Origin: Caballeronia sp. SEWSISQ10-4 2
GTDB lineage: Bacteria; Pseudomonadota; Gammaproteobacteria; Burkholderiales; Burkholderiaceae
Length of the DNA stretch: 64,000 bases
Direction: 5' to 3'
Assembly (NCBI RefSeq): GCF_030464885.1
Contig: NZ_JALPRJ010000007.1
Coordinates: 1 to 64,000 of the forward strand
Numbering within the stretch: the first letter of the stretch is position 1; each line of letters starts with the position of its first letter. The position numbers and the translations under genes are program-made. A model generated the notes under the pieces. It was given only the letters and a program-made list of their open reading frames with translations, had not been told where the DNA came from and searched no databases. Shown here in pieces: positions 44,221 to 54,092 of this stretch.

Positions 44221-45147
44221 ATGCAAAACATCATCGAAATCTCGAATCTGTCGAAGAGCTATGCGTCCGGCTTCAAGGCGCTGAAAAACGTCACGCTCGG
44301 TATCCGCCGTGGCGAAATCTTCGCACTGCTCGGGCCGAACGGCGCCGGCAAAACCACGCTTATTAGCATTGTGTGCGGGATTGTGAATCCCACGGAAGGC
44401 ACGGTGCGCGTCAACGGTCACGGCATTATCTCCGACTACCGGGCGGCGCGCGCGATGATCGGCCTCGTGCCGCAGGAGCTCACCACCGACGCCTTCGAGT
44501 CCGTCTGGGCGACCGTTTCATTCAGCCGTGGCCTGTTCGGCAAGCCGCCGAATCCGGCGCACGTCGAAAAAGTGCTGAAATCGCTGTCGCTGTGGGACAA
44601 GAAGGACAACAAGCTGGTCACGCTGTCGGGCGGCATGAAACGTCGCGTGCTGATTGCCAAAGCACTCGCGCATGAGCCGGAAATCCTGTTCCTCGACGAA
44701 CCCACTGCGGGCGTGGACGTCGAGCTGCGGCGCGACATGTGGAATCTCGTGCGCGGCCTGAAAGCGAGCGGCGTGACGATCATCCTGACGACGCATTACA
44801 TCGATGAAGCAGAGGAAATGGCCGACCGGATCGGCGTGATCAGCCGCGGCGAGATCATCCTGGTCGAGGAAAAAGCCGAACTGATGCGCAAGCTCGGCCA
44901 GAAGAAACTCGCGCTCCAACTGGAAGACGAGATCGAGCGGATTCCCCACGGCTTGAATGCTTACCGCCTCGACCTGTCCGCCGACGGCAGCGAACTTACT
45001 TATACCTACGACGCGCAGGACGAACCGGGACGCATCATTACGCTGCTGAAAGATCTCGCCGATAACGGCGTCAAGTTCAAGGACCTGCAAACGACGCAAA
45101 GCTCGCTTGAAGACATTTTCGTGAGCCTGGTCGGAGAGAAGAAATGA
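44221..45147 (+). CDS. yadG: ABC exporter ATP-binding protein, YadG type
   Basis: 308 residues, the same length as E. coli YadG and alike throughout. Walker [10 protein letters not shown] (38-46), Q-loop LVPQELTTD, signature LSGGMKRR (135-142), Walker B LFLDEP (156-161), H-loop [14 protein letters not shown]. The conserved C-terminal tail ends [14 protein letters not shown]. It powers the YadH-type permease whose gene overlaps by four bases (ATGA). Substrate of this exporter class is not established. Confidence 0.92.
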   Translation: MQNIIEISNLSKSYASGFKALKNVTLGIRRGEIFALLGPNGAGKTTLISIVCGIVNPTEGTVRVNGHGIISDYRAARAMIGLVPQELTTDAFESVWATVSFSRGLFGKPPNPAHVEKVLKSLSLWDKKDNKLVTLSGGMKRRVLIAKALAHEPEILFLDEPTAGVDVELRRDMWNLVRGLKASGVTIILTTHYIDEAEEMADRIGVISRGEIILVEEKAELMRKLGQKKLALQLEDEIERIPHGLNAYRLDLSADGSELTYTYDAQDEPGRIITLLKDLADNGVKFKDLQTTQSSLEDIFVSLVGEKK

Positions 45148-45905
45148 ATATTCACGCAATCCGCGCGATCTACATATTCGAAATGGCGCGCACCTGGCGC
45201 ACCATCATGGGCAGCATCATCTCGCCGGTGATCTCGACCTCACTGTATTTCGTGGTGTTCGGCGCGGCGATCGGTTCGCGCATTCCCGAGGTGAACGGCG
45301 TGAGTTATGGTGCGTTCATCGTGCCGGGACTCGTGATGCTGTCACTGCTGACGCAGAGCGTGTCCAACGCGTCGTTCGGCATCTACTTCCCCAGGTTCAC
45401 CGGGACCATCTACGAACTGCTGTCGGCGCCGGTGTCGTATCTGGAGATCGTGCTGAGCTACGTGGGCGCGGCCGCCACCAAGTCGATCATCCTCGGCCTC
45501 ATCATTCTCGCGACTGCACGCTTGTTCGTGCCGCTGCACGTCGATCACCCGTTCTGGATGATCGTGTTCCTGCTGCTGACGGCGGTGACGTTCAGCCTGC
45601 TGGGTTTTATCATCGGCATCTGGGCGGACGGGTTCGAGAAGCTGCAGGTGATTCCGCTGTTGATCATCACGCCGCTGACGTTCCTCGGCGGAAGTTTTTA
45701 TTCCATCGACATCCTGCCGCCATTCTGGAAAGCCGTCGCGCTGTTCAACCCGGTGGTGTATCTGATCAGCGGCTTTCGCTGGAGTTTCTACGGTACCGCC
45801 GACGTCAGTGTCGAGATCAGCCTCATCATGACGCTGGTATTTCTCGCGGTGTTTATCGGCGTGGTCGCGTGGATCTTCAAGACAGGCTACAGGCTGAAAT
45901 CATAG
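45144..45905 (+). CDS. yadH: ABC-2 type permease, YadH type
   Basis: 253 residues, six membrane helices. Family stretches: [110 protein letters not shown]. It forms the membrane channel with the upstream ATPase. The overlap of start and stop indicates translational coupling. Confidence 0.92.
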   Translation: MNIHAIRAIYIFEMARTWRTIMGSIISPVISTSLYFVVFGAAIGSRIPEVNGVSYGAFIVPGLVMLSLLTQSVSNASFGIYFPRFTGTIYELLSAPVSYLEIVLSYVGAAATKSIILGLIILATARLFVPLHVDHPFWMIVFLLLTAVTFSLLGFIIGIWADGFEKLQVIPLLIITPLTFLGGSFYSIDILPPFWKAVALFNPVVYLISGFRWSFYGTADVSVEISLIMTLVFLAVFIGVVAWIFKTGYRLKS

Positions 45906-45917
45906 GGAGCGTGGCTT

Positions 45918-46415
45918 ATGCGTGACGTGTTGATCGAACGATTCGGGCTTCAGCCGCATCCCGAAGGCGGCTATTTCCGCGAGACCTTTCGCGGCGCGGA
46001 AAACGTCATGCGCGAGGCTTCACCGGGCGCGACGCGCTCGGCTTCGACGGCGATCTACTACATGCTTTGCGACGGTGCACATTCGGCGTGGCATCGGATC
46101 CGCTCGGACGAGGTGTGGCATTTCTATGCAGGCGAGCCAATCGATATCCATGTCATCAATACCGCCGGCGAGTTGCTCACGCATCGGTTGGGCAACGCGC
46201 TGACGCATGCCGACGCCGTGTTTCAGGCGGTCGTTCCGGCGGGGCAGTGGTTTGCGGCTGAACTATGTGCTCAGTCGGCGTTCGCGCTGGTGGGTTGCAC
46301 GGTGGCGCCGGGTTTCGAATTCAGCGAGTTTGAACTCGCCGATGTCGCGGCGCTGGCAAAAGCGTATCCACAGCACGAGGGCGTGATCAGGCGGCTGGGC
46401 CCGGCGGTGAGATGA
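45918..46415 (+). CDS. Cupin_5 (DUF985) family protein
   Basis: 165 residues. LQPHPEGGYFRETFRG, STAIYYMLCDGAHSAWHRIRSDEVWHFYAGEPIDIH, VVPAGQWFAAEL and LVGCTVAPGFEFSEFELAD match the family. A metal-type His/Glu cluster lies in the double-stranded beta-helix. Function unknown. It is 12 bases after yadH, so probably in the same operon. Confidence 0.92.
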   Translation: MRDVLIERFGLQPHPEGGYFRETFRGAENVMREASPGATRSASTAIYYMLCDGAHSAWHRIRSDEVWHFYAGEPIDIHVINTAGELLTHRLGNALTHADAVFQAVVPAGQWFAAELCAQSAFALVGCTVAPGFEFSEFELADVAALAKAYPQHEGVIRRLGPAVR

Positions 46416-46555
46416 GGACCAAACCTTGAGCGTGCGCGGTAATGCGACACCCGCGCATACGGAACGTTGCGGCGAGTTGCAGCGATTGCTACGAGCATGA
46501 TGAACGTCCTCTCGCGCTGACCAGGCAACGCAAGCAAACGTTAAAACGCAGCGAC

Positions 46556-46594
46556 AAAAAAAGCGGCGCTCTCATTTCTGAGGCGCCGCTTTTT
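46556..46594. terminator. Bidirectional intrinsic terminator
   Basis: AAAAAGCGGCGC and GCGCCGCTTTTT flank a loop that itself pairs (CTCA with TGAG). Runs of A on the left and T on the right serve the cupin gene and the small gene on the other strand. Confidence 0.85.
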
Positions 46595-46604
46595 CACACT
46601 TCTA

Positions 46605-46808
46605 TTATAGATTGGCCCGGACTGCGTCGCGGACGGCGTCCATCATGCCGCCGTGATTCAGCGGAATGTCGAGTGAATCGCCATAGACGTCCTGATCCGC
46701 TTGTGCACGCGCTTCTTGCGATTCGCGGCGCATCGGCGCTTCGTACGCTGTGTCTGCGGACCGGATGGTGTCTCTGGCTTCGACGCGCTGCGCTTGATAA
46801 CTCTTCAC
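46605..46808 (-). CDS. Small hypothetical protein, GTG start
   Basis: 67 residues, starting MKSYQAQRVEARDTIRSAD. The GTG at 46808 follows AAGGAG by 6 bases. It is charged and helical, with no signal or membrane segment. It ends next to a shared terminator. No family recognised. Confidence 0.65.
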   Translation of the reverse strand: MKSYQAQRVEARDTIRSADTAYEAPMRRESQEARAQADQDVYGDSLDIPLNHGGMMDAVRDAVRANL

Positions 46809-47245
46809 GATGAACTCCTTGCAGTGATGGAGCGGCGGGAGACTGCGATGCTACGGAACTGCCGTGACAGATTTACGACTCTTGGCGCTTTTTGGTGCGC
46901 GACTGGAACGGCGGGCGGGCCGCTCGCCTTGTCCGTGTTGCGCATCCTGCAATGAAAGCGCGGCTCTACAGTTTAATAGCGTCGCGATGGGGGATTCATA
47001 CTTCTGGCTTATGAAACAATGCAGGCTGTATCAGTGTGCAGCGCAGAATTGGGCTTGAAACTTGCGTTTGCAGAAAGCGCGTGCGGAGGTGGCCTGAAAG
47101 CGCCCGTCAAAACAAACGCCGTTTCCAGAGGAGGGTGAGAATCGACACAGCCTTACGCTTTCCGCTTGAGCATTACGCTTGGCGCGAAAAGTTAAAGCAC
47201 TTTCTCAAGGTCGACGTACACGGTGACGCTGTTCCACATAATGGA
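46809..47245. other. Gene-free stretch
   Basis: About 440 bases without a supported gene on either strand. A sequence AGGAGGGTGAGAATCG at about 47131 looks like a ribosome site but no convincing open frame follows. Confidence 0.45.
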
Positions 47246-47277
47246 AAATGCGACCGCATGGTGCGGTCGCATTTTTT
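47246..47277. terminator. Intrinsic terminator of the DUF3331 gene
   Basis: AAATGCGACCGCA, a TGG loop, then TGCGGTCGCATTT, with T-runs on both strands. It lies 29 bases after the DUF3331 stop. Confidence 0.88.
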
Positions 47278-47305
47278 GACTATGCAAGCGTGCTCGACCA
47301 ATCTG

Positions 47306-47785
47306 TCAGGCGTGCTGGTCCTGCAAATCTGCGTCGCTCGTCTCGTCCTGTGGCATGGAAGCCGCAAGAATCATCGCCGATGCGTTTTGCGGTTTCGGAT
47401 CGCGCTGCGACGGCCGATACACCGAGTCGCCTCGGTGAATGGCTGCGCCGGTGAGTGCGCATGCGCCCTCCATTGTGGCCGTGGTAACGCGCCAGCCCTG
47501 ATAGCCATAGTGGCAGGTCGCGGCGTCGGACCAATAGACAATCGCTGTCGCACTGCTTGGCCGCTCGATCACACGCACAACGGCCTCAGGAAATGGCCGC
47601 GGCGATTGCTGCGATTGCGGGGAGGCTGCGCGCGGGTGATCACGCTCCCACGCTCGCGTGAGCCGCTCTAGAAACGGGTGCGCGGCCTTTTGCTGCGGTG
47701 CAGGTTCTCCGGCGCCGCTGTGGGTCGCTGTCAATGAGCGGACCGTTTGCAGCCACGGGTCCGCGCTTCTCGCTAACGCTGTCAT
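47306..47785 (-). CDS. DUF3331 family protein
   Basis: 159 residues from the ATG at 47785. The family core is TAIVYWSDAATCHYGYQGWRV followed by EGACALTGAAIHRGDSVYRPS; the two cysteines and the GD.VYRP end are typical. The N-terminal 60 residues are low-complexity Ala/Pro/Gln. Known almost only from Burkholderia-type genomes. Function unknown. Confidence 0.88.
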   Translation of the reverse strand: MTALARSADPWLQTVRSLTATHSGAGEPAPQQKAAHPFLERLTRAWERDHPRAASPQSQQSPRPFPEAVVRVIERPSSATAIVYWSDAATCHYGYQGWRVTTATMEGACALTGAAIHRGDSVYRPSQRDPKPQNASAMILAASMPQDETSDADLQDQHA

Positions 47786-48131
47786 GGTTCGTTCCTGGCA
47801 TGGTTCACGCTCGAACTTACGCAATCAGCCAGTTCCGATAAATAGCGTTAAGGTGAATACACTGTCTTATCAGCGCGAATAATCGTATCAGTGCGTTATC
47901 CAATAAGGCTTTCCGGGATATTGCGCCGCAACGGAAGTCATATTTGCGTTTCATTGAACGTTTTAATGACATCGATAGGGGCAAGGATCAACAGCAAAAG
48001 ACAGATGCCACGATGCCGGCGCGACAAGAAATGTATAGGTTACGTAAGGTGTCAACTTTAGCCAAAGGCCGTGAATTGCAACTTGCGTGGTTCATACTAG
48101 CGGCGCACTTACAACGTTGAACGAGGTATTC
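47786..48131. other. Divergent promoter region
   Basis: About 345 bases between the divergent DUF3331 and RcnB-like genes, AT-richer than the genes. No supported gene and no strong palindrome seen. Confidence 0.45.
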
Positions 48132-48584
48132 GTGAAGAAAAATCGTATTGCTGCTGCATTGGTGTTTACAAGCCTGGGTTTGACATCGGCCGCGTTCGCT
48201 CAAAACAACGACAATCACGGCGAACAACAACAGCGCCCAGGTGGCCCTGGCATGCAAGGTCACAATGGCGGCGGTCATCAGGATCAGAATCACGGTCAGC
48301 AAGGCGGCCAGCATCACGACGACGGCCATCCCCCGATGCACGCAAACAATGGCCGGGGACACGGCCCCGACTACGCGCATGGCGACGGTCCGCACGACTG
48401 GCACCGCGGTGACCGCTTGCCGGACGACTATCGTGATCGCCAGTATGTGGTCGAGGATTATCGCGGCTACGGATTGCATCAGCCCCCGCGCGGCTACCAC
48501 TGGGTGGGCGTAAACGGCGACTACGTGCTCGCGGCTATCGCGACAGGCGTGATCGCGCAGATCGTGCTGAGCAACGGACGATAA
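48132..48584 (+). CDS. rcnB: RcnB-family periplasmic protein
   Basis: 150 residues from the GTG at 48132 (GAGG upstream). The signal peptide ends near AAFAQN. A long His/Gly/Gln/Asp-rich middle (HNGGGHQDQNHGQQGGQHHDDGH) should bind nickel or cobalt. The RcnB core is DDYRDRQYVVEDYRGYGLHQPPRGYHWVGVNGDYVLAAIATGVI. RcnB in E. coli helps hold periplasmic nickel and cobalt. No RcnA efflux gene is adjacent. Confidence 0.85.
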   Translation: MKKNRIAAALVFTSLGLTSAAFAQNNDNHGEQQQRPGGPGMQGHNGGGHQDQNHGQQGGQHHDDGHPPMHANNGRGHGPDYAHGDGPHDWHRGDRLPDDYRDRQYVVEDYRGYGLHQPPRGYHWVGVNGDYVLAAIATGVIAQIVLSNGR

Positions 48585-48641
48585 CTGCAACCGGTATTCG
48601 CGGACCGCTCTCATAGCGGGGAACGCCGCGTGTCGAGACAG

Positions 48642-48681
48642 CGAGGCCGGTCCAACGCGAGTTGGACCGGCCTCGTTTTTT
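48642..48681 (+). terminator. Intrinsic terminator after rcnB-like gene
   Basis: A perfect 15-bp stem (CGAGGCCGGTCCAAC with GTTGGACCGGCCTCG), a GCGA loop and six T. Confidence 0.93.
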
Positions 48682-48693
48682 GCGAGTCAAGCG

Positions 48694-49290
48694 CTATGGA
48701 TTGCGCGGTGACGTTTTTGCACAGGCTGCGGTATCCGTAATTGCTTTGACCACGCGCGCCAGTGATTTCAACGCCACCTCGGGCGAGTCTTCGAACTGCG
48801 CGCCCACGATGGCTCCGTCCACCGCCATCGCCAATGCCCGCGCATCGGCCTTCGCGGTTCTCGACGATGCAGGCAACAGCGTCCTGATGACCGCGGCCAT
48901 GTCCAGCTTGTGACGTCGTGAGATATCGACGGCTTCGGGCAAGGTCCCACCCACTTCCACCACTGCGTTGATGAACGCGCAGCCGCGATACACATCGCTC
49001 TCGAACCATTCCGCCAGCGCCGGGACCAGCGCATCTGCATCCGCGCCATGACGCTGGACCGCGTCTTCGAACCACGTCATCCAGTTGCGATGCCGATATT
49101 CCAGAAATGCCACGATCAGATCGTTTTTCGCCGGATAGTAGCGATAAAACGTCTTCTTGGCGACGCCCGATTCCGCAATCACACGATCGATTCCGGTCGC
49201 GCGAATGCCGTCGCGATAGAACAGCGCGTGGGCGGTGACGAGAATGCGCTCAGCGGGTGAGAGGTCCGCGTCGGGAGTGGTTATATCCAT
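48694..49290 (-). CDS. TetR-family transcriptional regulator
   Basis: 198 residues from the ATG at 49290. Helix-turn-helix GIRATGIDRVIAESGVAKKTFYRYYPAKNDLI (residues 28-59). The ligand domain has the DVYRGCAFINAVVEVGGTLPEA segment typical of the group with a conserved cysteine. Two AGACAG-type palindromes lie between it and the divergent DUF1348 gene. Confidence 0.92.
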   Translation of the reverse strand: MDITTPDADLSPAERILVTAHALFYRDGIRATGIDRVIAESGVAKKTFYRYYPAKNDLIVAFLEYRHRNWMTWFEDAVQRHGADADALVPALAEWFESDVYRGCAFINAVVEVGGTLPEAVDISRRHKLDMAAVIRTLLPASSRTAKADARALAMAVDGAIVGAQFEDSPEVALKSLARVVKAITDTAACAKTSPRNP

Positions 49291-49304
49291 GATTTCGTCA
49301 TTGT

Positions 49305-49318
49305 AGACAGGTCTGTCT
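49305..49318. promoter_or_regulatory. TetR operator, proximal
   Basis: AGACAG-GT-CTGTCT, perfect arms, 15 bases upstream of the tetR start codon. It shares the AGACAG half-site with the site at 49339. Confidence 0.75.
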
Positions 49319-49338
49319 CCCTGCGCTAGAGTGGCGAA

Positions 49339-49356
49339 GTAGACAGACTTGTCTAC
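49339..49356. promoter_or_regulatory. TetR operator, distal
   Basis: GTAGACA-GACT-TGTCTAC, perfect 7-bp arms, 36 bases before the DUF1348 gene. With the proximal site it lets the TetR protein repress both divergent genes. Confidence 0.8.
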
Positions 49357-49391
49357 CGCCAATCAACAATCCACGATCAAAAGGAAACGTC

Positions 49392-49859
49392 ATGGAAGGC
49401 AAACCGCCGTTCCCGCCATTCGATGCCGAAACTGCCCGGCAAAAGGTCCGTCTCGCGGAAGACGGCTGGAATTCCCGCGACCCGAAGCGCGTCGCGCTGG
49501 CCTACAGCGAAGACACGCGCTGGCGCAACCGTGCGGAGTTTGTGTCGGGACGTGCGGAAGTGGAAGCGTTCCTGGCTCGAAAGTGGGCGCGTGAACTCGA
49601 CTATCGGCTGATCAAGGAACTATGGGCGTTCACTGGATCGCGGATTGCGGTGCGTTTTGCTTACGAATGGCACGATGATTCGAAAAACTGGTTCCGCAGC
49701 TACGGCAACGAGAACTGGGAGTTCAATGAAGCGGGCTTGATGACCTTTCGGCACGCGAGCATCAACGACTTGCCGATCAATGAGTCGGAGCGGAAATACC
49801 ACTGGCCGCTGGGCCGGCGTCCAGACGATCATCCGGGCTTGAGCGACCTGGGTTTTTGA
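49392..49859 (+). CDS. DUF1348 / NTF2-like family protein
   Basis: 155 residues. Features: [96 protein letters not shown]2-like cone fold; relatives are small enzymes or binding proteins of unknown substrate. AAAGGAAACGTC precedes the ATG. Repression by the divergent TetR is likely. Confidence 0.92.
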   Translation: MEGKPPFPPFDAETARQKVRLAEDGWNSRDPKRVALAYSEDTRWRNRAEFVSGRAEVEAFLARKWARELDYRLIKELWAFTGSRIAVRFAYEWHDDSKNWFRSYGNENWEFNEAGLMTFRHASINDLPINESERKYHWPLGRRPDDHPGLSDLGF

Positions 49860-49944
49860 TTGGCGCGTGGCCGGCAGTCTCATCGATCTTCGCTGCCCCT
49901 TCATCGCTCACGAAGACGGATTGCATCGATTGACTGCCGGAATG

Positions 49945-50970
49945 CTACTTGCCTCGCCGCCGGTAAAAAGCCCACCATCCCGCCAGCACGGTGAAGCTCG
50001 CGACGATCGCCATCATCACCCAGAAACCGTGCTTGTTTTCGGCGAGCGGAATCCCGCCGACATTCATGCCGAAAATGCCGGCGACTATATTGATCGGCAG
50101 CGCCAGTACGGTGACCAGCGTCAGCGTGAAAAGCGTGCGATTGCTCTGCTCGTCCATACGCGCGGCGATCTCTTCCTGCAGCAGCTTGATGCGTTCGACG
50201 AGCCCGGCCAGATCGCCCAGCACCAGCGAAAATTCCTCGGTGGCATCGCGCAGATCCTGCAGGTCGAGCGTTTCCAGCCAGTGCGGCGGCCGTGCCAGCA
50301 ACCGGAAAATCGACCCAGGTTCGGGCGCGAGCAAACGCTGCAAGCGCACGAGCACACGCCGCGACGCACCGAGTTCAGAGCGGGTGGCGGGAGAGCGCAT
50401 CGAGAGAAAACGGTCTTCTATCTGGTCGATATCAATGCTCGTGCGCCGCACGATCTGCACAAGCAGATCGGCCTGGTCACGCAGCAGATGAATGAGCAAC
50501 TCGGCTGTCGACCTGAAGACCTCTCCGCTGCGTACGGATTCCCGCAGCGTATCGATGGAGCGCAGCGGTTTTAGCCGCGCGGTGACGAGCAGTTTTTCGC
50601 GGGTGTAGACCCATAACGTCGCGATCTCGGACGGCGTTATGTCGAAATTGAACATCACGTCGTTGATGACGGCGAGCAGCGCGCCTTCCTGATGTTCGAT
50701 CCGCGTGGAATGCGAGCCTTCGCGCAGGGTTTCGAAGAAGGCGTCCGGCAGGTCGAGCTGCGTGCGCATCCAGCGTTCGCTTGCGCCGTTCGCCAGGTCG
50801 AAGTGCAGCCAGACAAAATCGTTTACCGCACGTTCTGCGCTGGATTGCGCCAGCCACTCCAGCGCACCGGAGGAGTCGATCGGAACGCCGGCCGAGTCTG
50901 GCACGAAATGAAAGCCGCACACGATGCCGGAAAAATCGGAGGCGTAGGGCAGGGCAGTGGTCATCGGCAA
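49945..50970 (-). CDS. zntB: Zinc transporter ZntB, CorA family
   Basis: 341 residues. A large cytoplasmic N-terminal domain (WLHFDLANGASERWMRTQLDLPDAF) and two C-terminal membrane helices around the CorA signature, here FGMNVGGIPL. The ZntB-like periplasmic loop is NKHGFW. It moves zinc across the inner membrane. Confidence 0.93.
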   Translation of the reverse strand: MPMTTALPYASDFSGIVCGFHFVPDSAGVPIDSSGALEWLAQSSAERAVNDFVWLHFDLANGASERWMRTQLDLPDAFFETLREGSHSTRIEHQEGALLAVINDVMFNFDITPSEIATLWVYTREKLLVTARLKPLRSIDTLRESVRSGEVFRSTAELLIHLLRDQADLLVQIVRRTSIDIDQIEDRFLSMRSPATRSELGASRRVLVRLQRLLAPEPGSIFRLLARPPHWLETLDLQDLRDATEEFSLVLGDLAGLVERIKLLQEEIAARMDEQSNRTLFTLTLVTVLALPINIVAGIFGMNVGGIPLAENKHGFWVMMAIVASFTVLAGWWAFYRRRGK

Positions 50971-51169
50971 TTGAAAGGTAATTTGGAGTTCGATTGTCCC
51001 CGCCGCACAACTGGAATCAAACGACGGTCGCCCGGATTTGCGTTACTGTTGGAGAAATGCCGCGTGTCATTGGAAATACTTTTGGCTGTCACGCCTTCTG
51101 GGTAGACTCGCGCGGCGCGAGAAGGCTGTCAGGCGTAGCCCGACCCTTTTCGCCTCATCGGGGACACAT

Positions 51170-51502
51170 ATGGAAGATCGCGTCGAGCAGGACGAACCTA
51201 CGCAAACCACGGCAGATGGACTGACGCGGCTCGCGACGAGCATCGTCGAATTGCTGGGCGAGCAGGCTATCGACAGCCGTCTGGGTAACAAATTGCTGAA
51301 GCGGCTGGAAAAGGAAGCGAAGCTGGTGGCGGAATCCGGGCCGCAGCCGCTGAACAAGACGCAAAAGCGCACCTTGCGCGACGCGCTGGACGGACTCGAA
51401 CGCGCGCTGAATCAGGTCGATGCGAATTTGCTGGTATCGGCGAATGCAAAACTACGCTCGACGGACGAATCTCCCGGCAAAAAGATCAAAACCAAAGCCT
51501 GA
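51170..51502 (+). CDS. Hypothetical helical protein
   Basis: 110 residues from the ATG at 51170. Acidic start, then an all-helical charged body (IVELLGEQAIDSRLGNKLLKRLEKEAKLVAE, TLRDALDGLERALNQVD) and a Lys-rich end. No signal peptide. No family recognised. Confidence 0.6.
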   Translation: MEDRVEQDEPTQTTADGLTRLATSIVELLGEQAIDSRLGNKLLKRLEKEAKLVAESGPQPLNKTQKRTLRDALDGLERALNQVDANLLVSANAKLRSTDESPGKKIKTKA

Positions 51503-51681
51503 AGCGCGGCCAGTGCGCTGTCCGGGCAAGCCGTCGAGGCGCCGGTTTTAAGTGCGTCAGGCTTTATCGGACAAGAGAGCTGGCGGTTTTTTCATTACGC
51601 CGACGCAAGCCGCTCGCAAGATGTGCCCAGCATGGCGCGGAAAATGCTGGTTTTGCTGCACATGCATAATTCTGAGCGGCC

Positions 51682-52119
51682 ATGGTTTCAGTCTCCTCTA
51701 CCCCAAGCTGCGTGTTGTGGACCAACCGCAACGTTGACGCCGACGCCGAGCGCTGGCGAATCCTGGTTGTCGACGACAACGCTGCCAGCGCCGAAGGCCT
51801 GGCCGCGGCGCTGAACGCGGACGGTTGCGACGCGCGTTATGTACTGAGCGGCGTGGACGCGCTGCAGGCTATTGATGGCTGGGTGCCGCACGTCGTGGTA
51901 CTCGACATCAGCATGCCGGAGCACGACGGTTTTGCGACCGCGCGGGTTCTGCGCCGGATTTCTCCCACTCGAAATGCCGGAATCATTGCGTTTACGGCGC
52001 TGGGAGAGGATTACGTGCGCTCGAAAGGCCTGCACGCAGGGTTCGACGGCTACTGCCAGAAGGGCAACGCGCCCGGTGTGCTGGTGGACCTGATCAGCCG
52101 GCTCGTCCAGGTTCATTGA
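51682..52119 (+). CDS. Single-domain response regulator
   Basis: 145 residues: about 25 extra N-terminal residues, then a receiver domain. Acidic pair at D31/D32 (LVVDDN), phosphoacceptor D75 (VVVLDISMPEHDG), Thr in AFTALGED, and conserved Lys in YCQKGNAPG. No output domain, so it probably acts by protein binding in a phosphorelay. No histidine kinase is adjacent; CheV lies 700 bases on. Confidence 0.88.
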   Translation: MVSVSSTPSCVLWTNRNVDADAERWRILVVDDNAASAEGLAAALNADGCDARYVLSGVDALQAIDGWVPHVVVLDISMPEHDGFATARVLRRISPTRNAGIIAFTALGEDYVRSKGLHAGFDGYCQKGNAPGVLVDLISRLVQVH

Positions 52120-52410
52120 TTGCCTGATCGAAGATTAGTTGGCTTCGACAGGTTTCGACCCCCAAAAAATCTTGCTTGCCCCAACTTCCGCGTGAGCCTT
52201 TTGCAGGCCCGCGCGCGCCGTTTTTAGCCGATGCGGACGCCACCCCATTATTGGTCTATCCCGAAAAGTGTATTGAAGTTTATGGGGATAAAAAACCGAT
52301 AGTAGGGGTATACACTGCATTTCATCGACGAAGCAGCCCCCGACGCAAAGTTTGATCGCTGCGACGCCATATGAACCAGTCGAACGTCCCAACGTATATC
52401 GGAGCTCATC

Positions 52411-52680
52411 ATGAAAAAGAATCTTCTCGCATCGTTACTTATCGCCGCTACCGCTTCTATCGCTGTTCCGGCATTTGCCAGCGGCTACGGCCCGGCACCT
52501 TCGTATCGTCCGCAGGTTGGCGCACCGGCTTCGCAACAAGGTATGAACGTGCAAACTATCGCTGCTCAAAACAACAACGCTGACGTGAACGCCTACGGTG
52601 GCGCGAAGACGACGGTGTCGCAATCGGGTTCGAGCAACGATCGCACCAGCAAGTCGCAAGCTGTTTTCTTCGGTCAGTAA
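52411..52680 (+). CDS. Small secreted hypothetical protein
   Basis: 89 residues. The signal peptide ends at PAFASG. The mature part is Gln/Asn/Ser-rich (APASQQGMNVQTIAAQNNNADVNAYGG...VSQSGSSNDRTSKSQ). Low complexity, with a flavour of curli-like repeats but too short to claim. A terminator follows. Confidence 0.65.
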   Translation: MKKNLLASLLIAATASIAVPAFASGYGPAPSYRPQVGAPASQQGMNVQTIAAQNNNADVNAYGGAKTTVSQSGSSNDRTSKSQAVFFGQ

Positions 52681-52755
52681 TTTTCGAGCTCCTACGCGCA
52701 CGGCCGGCAGTACGCGTGCCGTCGTGAACGCGCCAAGCTTGATGACCGGGTAACG

Positions 52756-52798
52756 CACAAACGCCCGCTGAACGAAAGTTCAGCGGGCGTTTGTGTTT
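52756..52798. terminator. Intrinsic terminator
   Basis: ACAAACGCCCGCTGAAC, a GAAA loop, then GTTCAGCGGGCGTTTGTGTTT. It serves the small secreted gene rightward and perhaps cheV leftward. Confidence 0.9.
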
Positions 52799-52832
52799 GC
52801 GAGCGAAGCGTGAAGCGTGGAGAAAGACCGCT

Positions 52833-53795
52833 TCAGGTGCCCGTCAGCTTGAGCGCATCGCGCATCACGGTCGCCAGTTCCCCCGCGGCGAACTTGGCGA
52901 CGTAAGCGTTGGCGCCCACCTTGCGCACGTGCTCCTCGTTTGCAGACCCCGACAGCGACGAGTGGATCACAACGGGAATCGCCTGCATTCCGGCGTTCGC
53001 CTTGATGCGGCGCGTCAGCGTGAACCCGTCCATTTCCGGCATTTCCAGATCGGTCAGCACGAGCGCGATTTCGTCGGCGGCACAACCGCCGTGCTTTTCC
53101 GCCTTGCGCTGCAAGTCTTCCAGCACATTCCACGCTTCCTGGCCGCTTTTGGTCATGATGAACGACACGCCCATCGCGTTCAGGCTTTGCGCGATCAGGC
53201 TGCGAGCGACACCGGAATCATCTGCAGCCAGCACTTTGGTGCCGGGTTTCAGAATCAGCCGGCCGGTACTCGATTCGTCGATTTCCACTTCCGTCGAGGG
53301 CAAGACGTCGCGCAGAATCTGTTCGACGTCAAGCACTTGCGCGAGCCGCGAGCCGTCCACGTTGCCATCGAGGCGCGCGAAACTCGTCACGGTCCCCCCG
53401 CTCGAATGCGATTCCGCCGACAAAACCTGATTCCATTCCAGCCGCACGATGTCGTCGACTTCCTCGACGGCGAAACCTTGCGTCGTGCGCGCGAATTCCG
53501 TAACCAGCAGGATCTTCGGACCGTTTTTCGGCCGGCAGCCCGTGACTTTCGCCAGGTCGATCACAGGGATGATCTGACCGCGGATATCGGCTACGCCGAG
53601 AATCTCCTCGTTTGCGCCGGCGACCATGGTGATCGTTGGCATCGCGAGGATTTCGCGCACTTTGAACACGTTGATACCGTATAGCTCGCGTTGTTCGGAG
53701 TCCGGTGCTTCGCCCAGGCGGAACAGGAGCAGTTCGAACATGTTGTTGCCGGCGAGTCGAACCCGCTGTTCGATATCGTGTTGTGAACTGCTCAA
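52833..53795 (-). CDS. cheV: Chemotaxis protein CheV
   Basis: 320 residues. Residues 15-165 are a CheW domain (ELLLFRLG, YGINVFKVREILAMPTIT, GVADIRGQIIPVIDLAKVTG). Residues 185-315 are a receiver domain with KVLAADDSGVARSL and phosphoacceptor LVLTDLEMPEMDG, then HSSLSGSAN and AKFAAGEL. It couples receptors to CheA, with adaptation through phosphorylation. It is alone, away from the main che operon. Confidence 0.95.
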   Translation of the reverse strand: MSSSQHDIEQRVRLAGNNMFELLLFRLGEAPDSEQRELYGINVFKVREILAMPTITMVAGANEEILGVADIRGQIIPVIDLAKVTGCRPKNGPKILLVTEFARTTQGFAVEEVDDIVRLEWNQVLSAESHSSGGTVTSFARLDGNVDGSRLAQVLDVEQILRDVLPSTEVEIDESSTGRLILKPGTKVLAADDSGVARSLIAQSLNAMGVSFIMTKSGQEAWNVLEDLQRKAEKHGGCAADEIALVLTDLEMPEMDGFTLTRRIKANAGMQAIPVVIHSSLSGSANEEHVRKVGANAYVAKFAAGELATVMRDALKLTGT

Positions 53796-54092
53796 GGTGG
53801 TTCTCCTGATCGATTTATGCCGGGCTTCTTAGTAGCCGGTTCCTGATTAGCGGCGCGGCGTCGGGAAACTGAAGCATTTTTCGATGCTTTATGACGGGAC
53901 CGTTTCAGGCCGGGTCCGTCACACATCCGGCGGCATCGGGATAGACCCTCAGACGCGTAAAAAGCAGTGTTTTCCAGCGTTCACGCAGCAGGCGTCTGGC
54001 CTATACTTTTTGAATGGGCTGGGTAATGCGGATGTAAGGCACAGGAACGCCCGCCAGCCGGCAGGCGTCGCGCGGTTCAACGGAGGCGTTCG

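Noticed and set aside
52135-52392. Reverse 85-codon frame upstream of the small secreted gene
   Set aside because: No ribosome site, lies over the likely promoter, and no recognisable protein.
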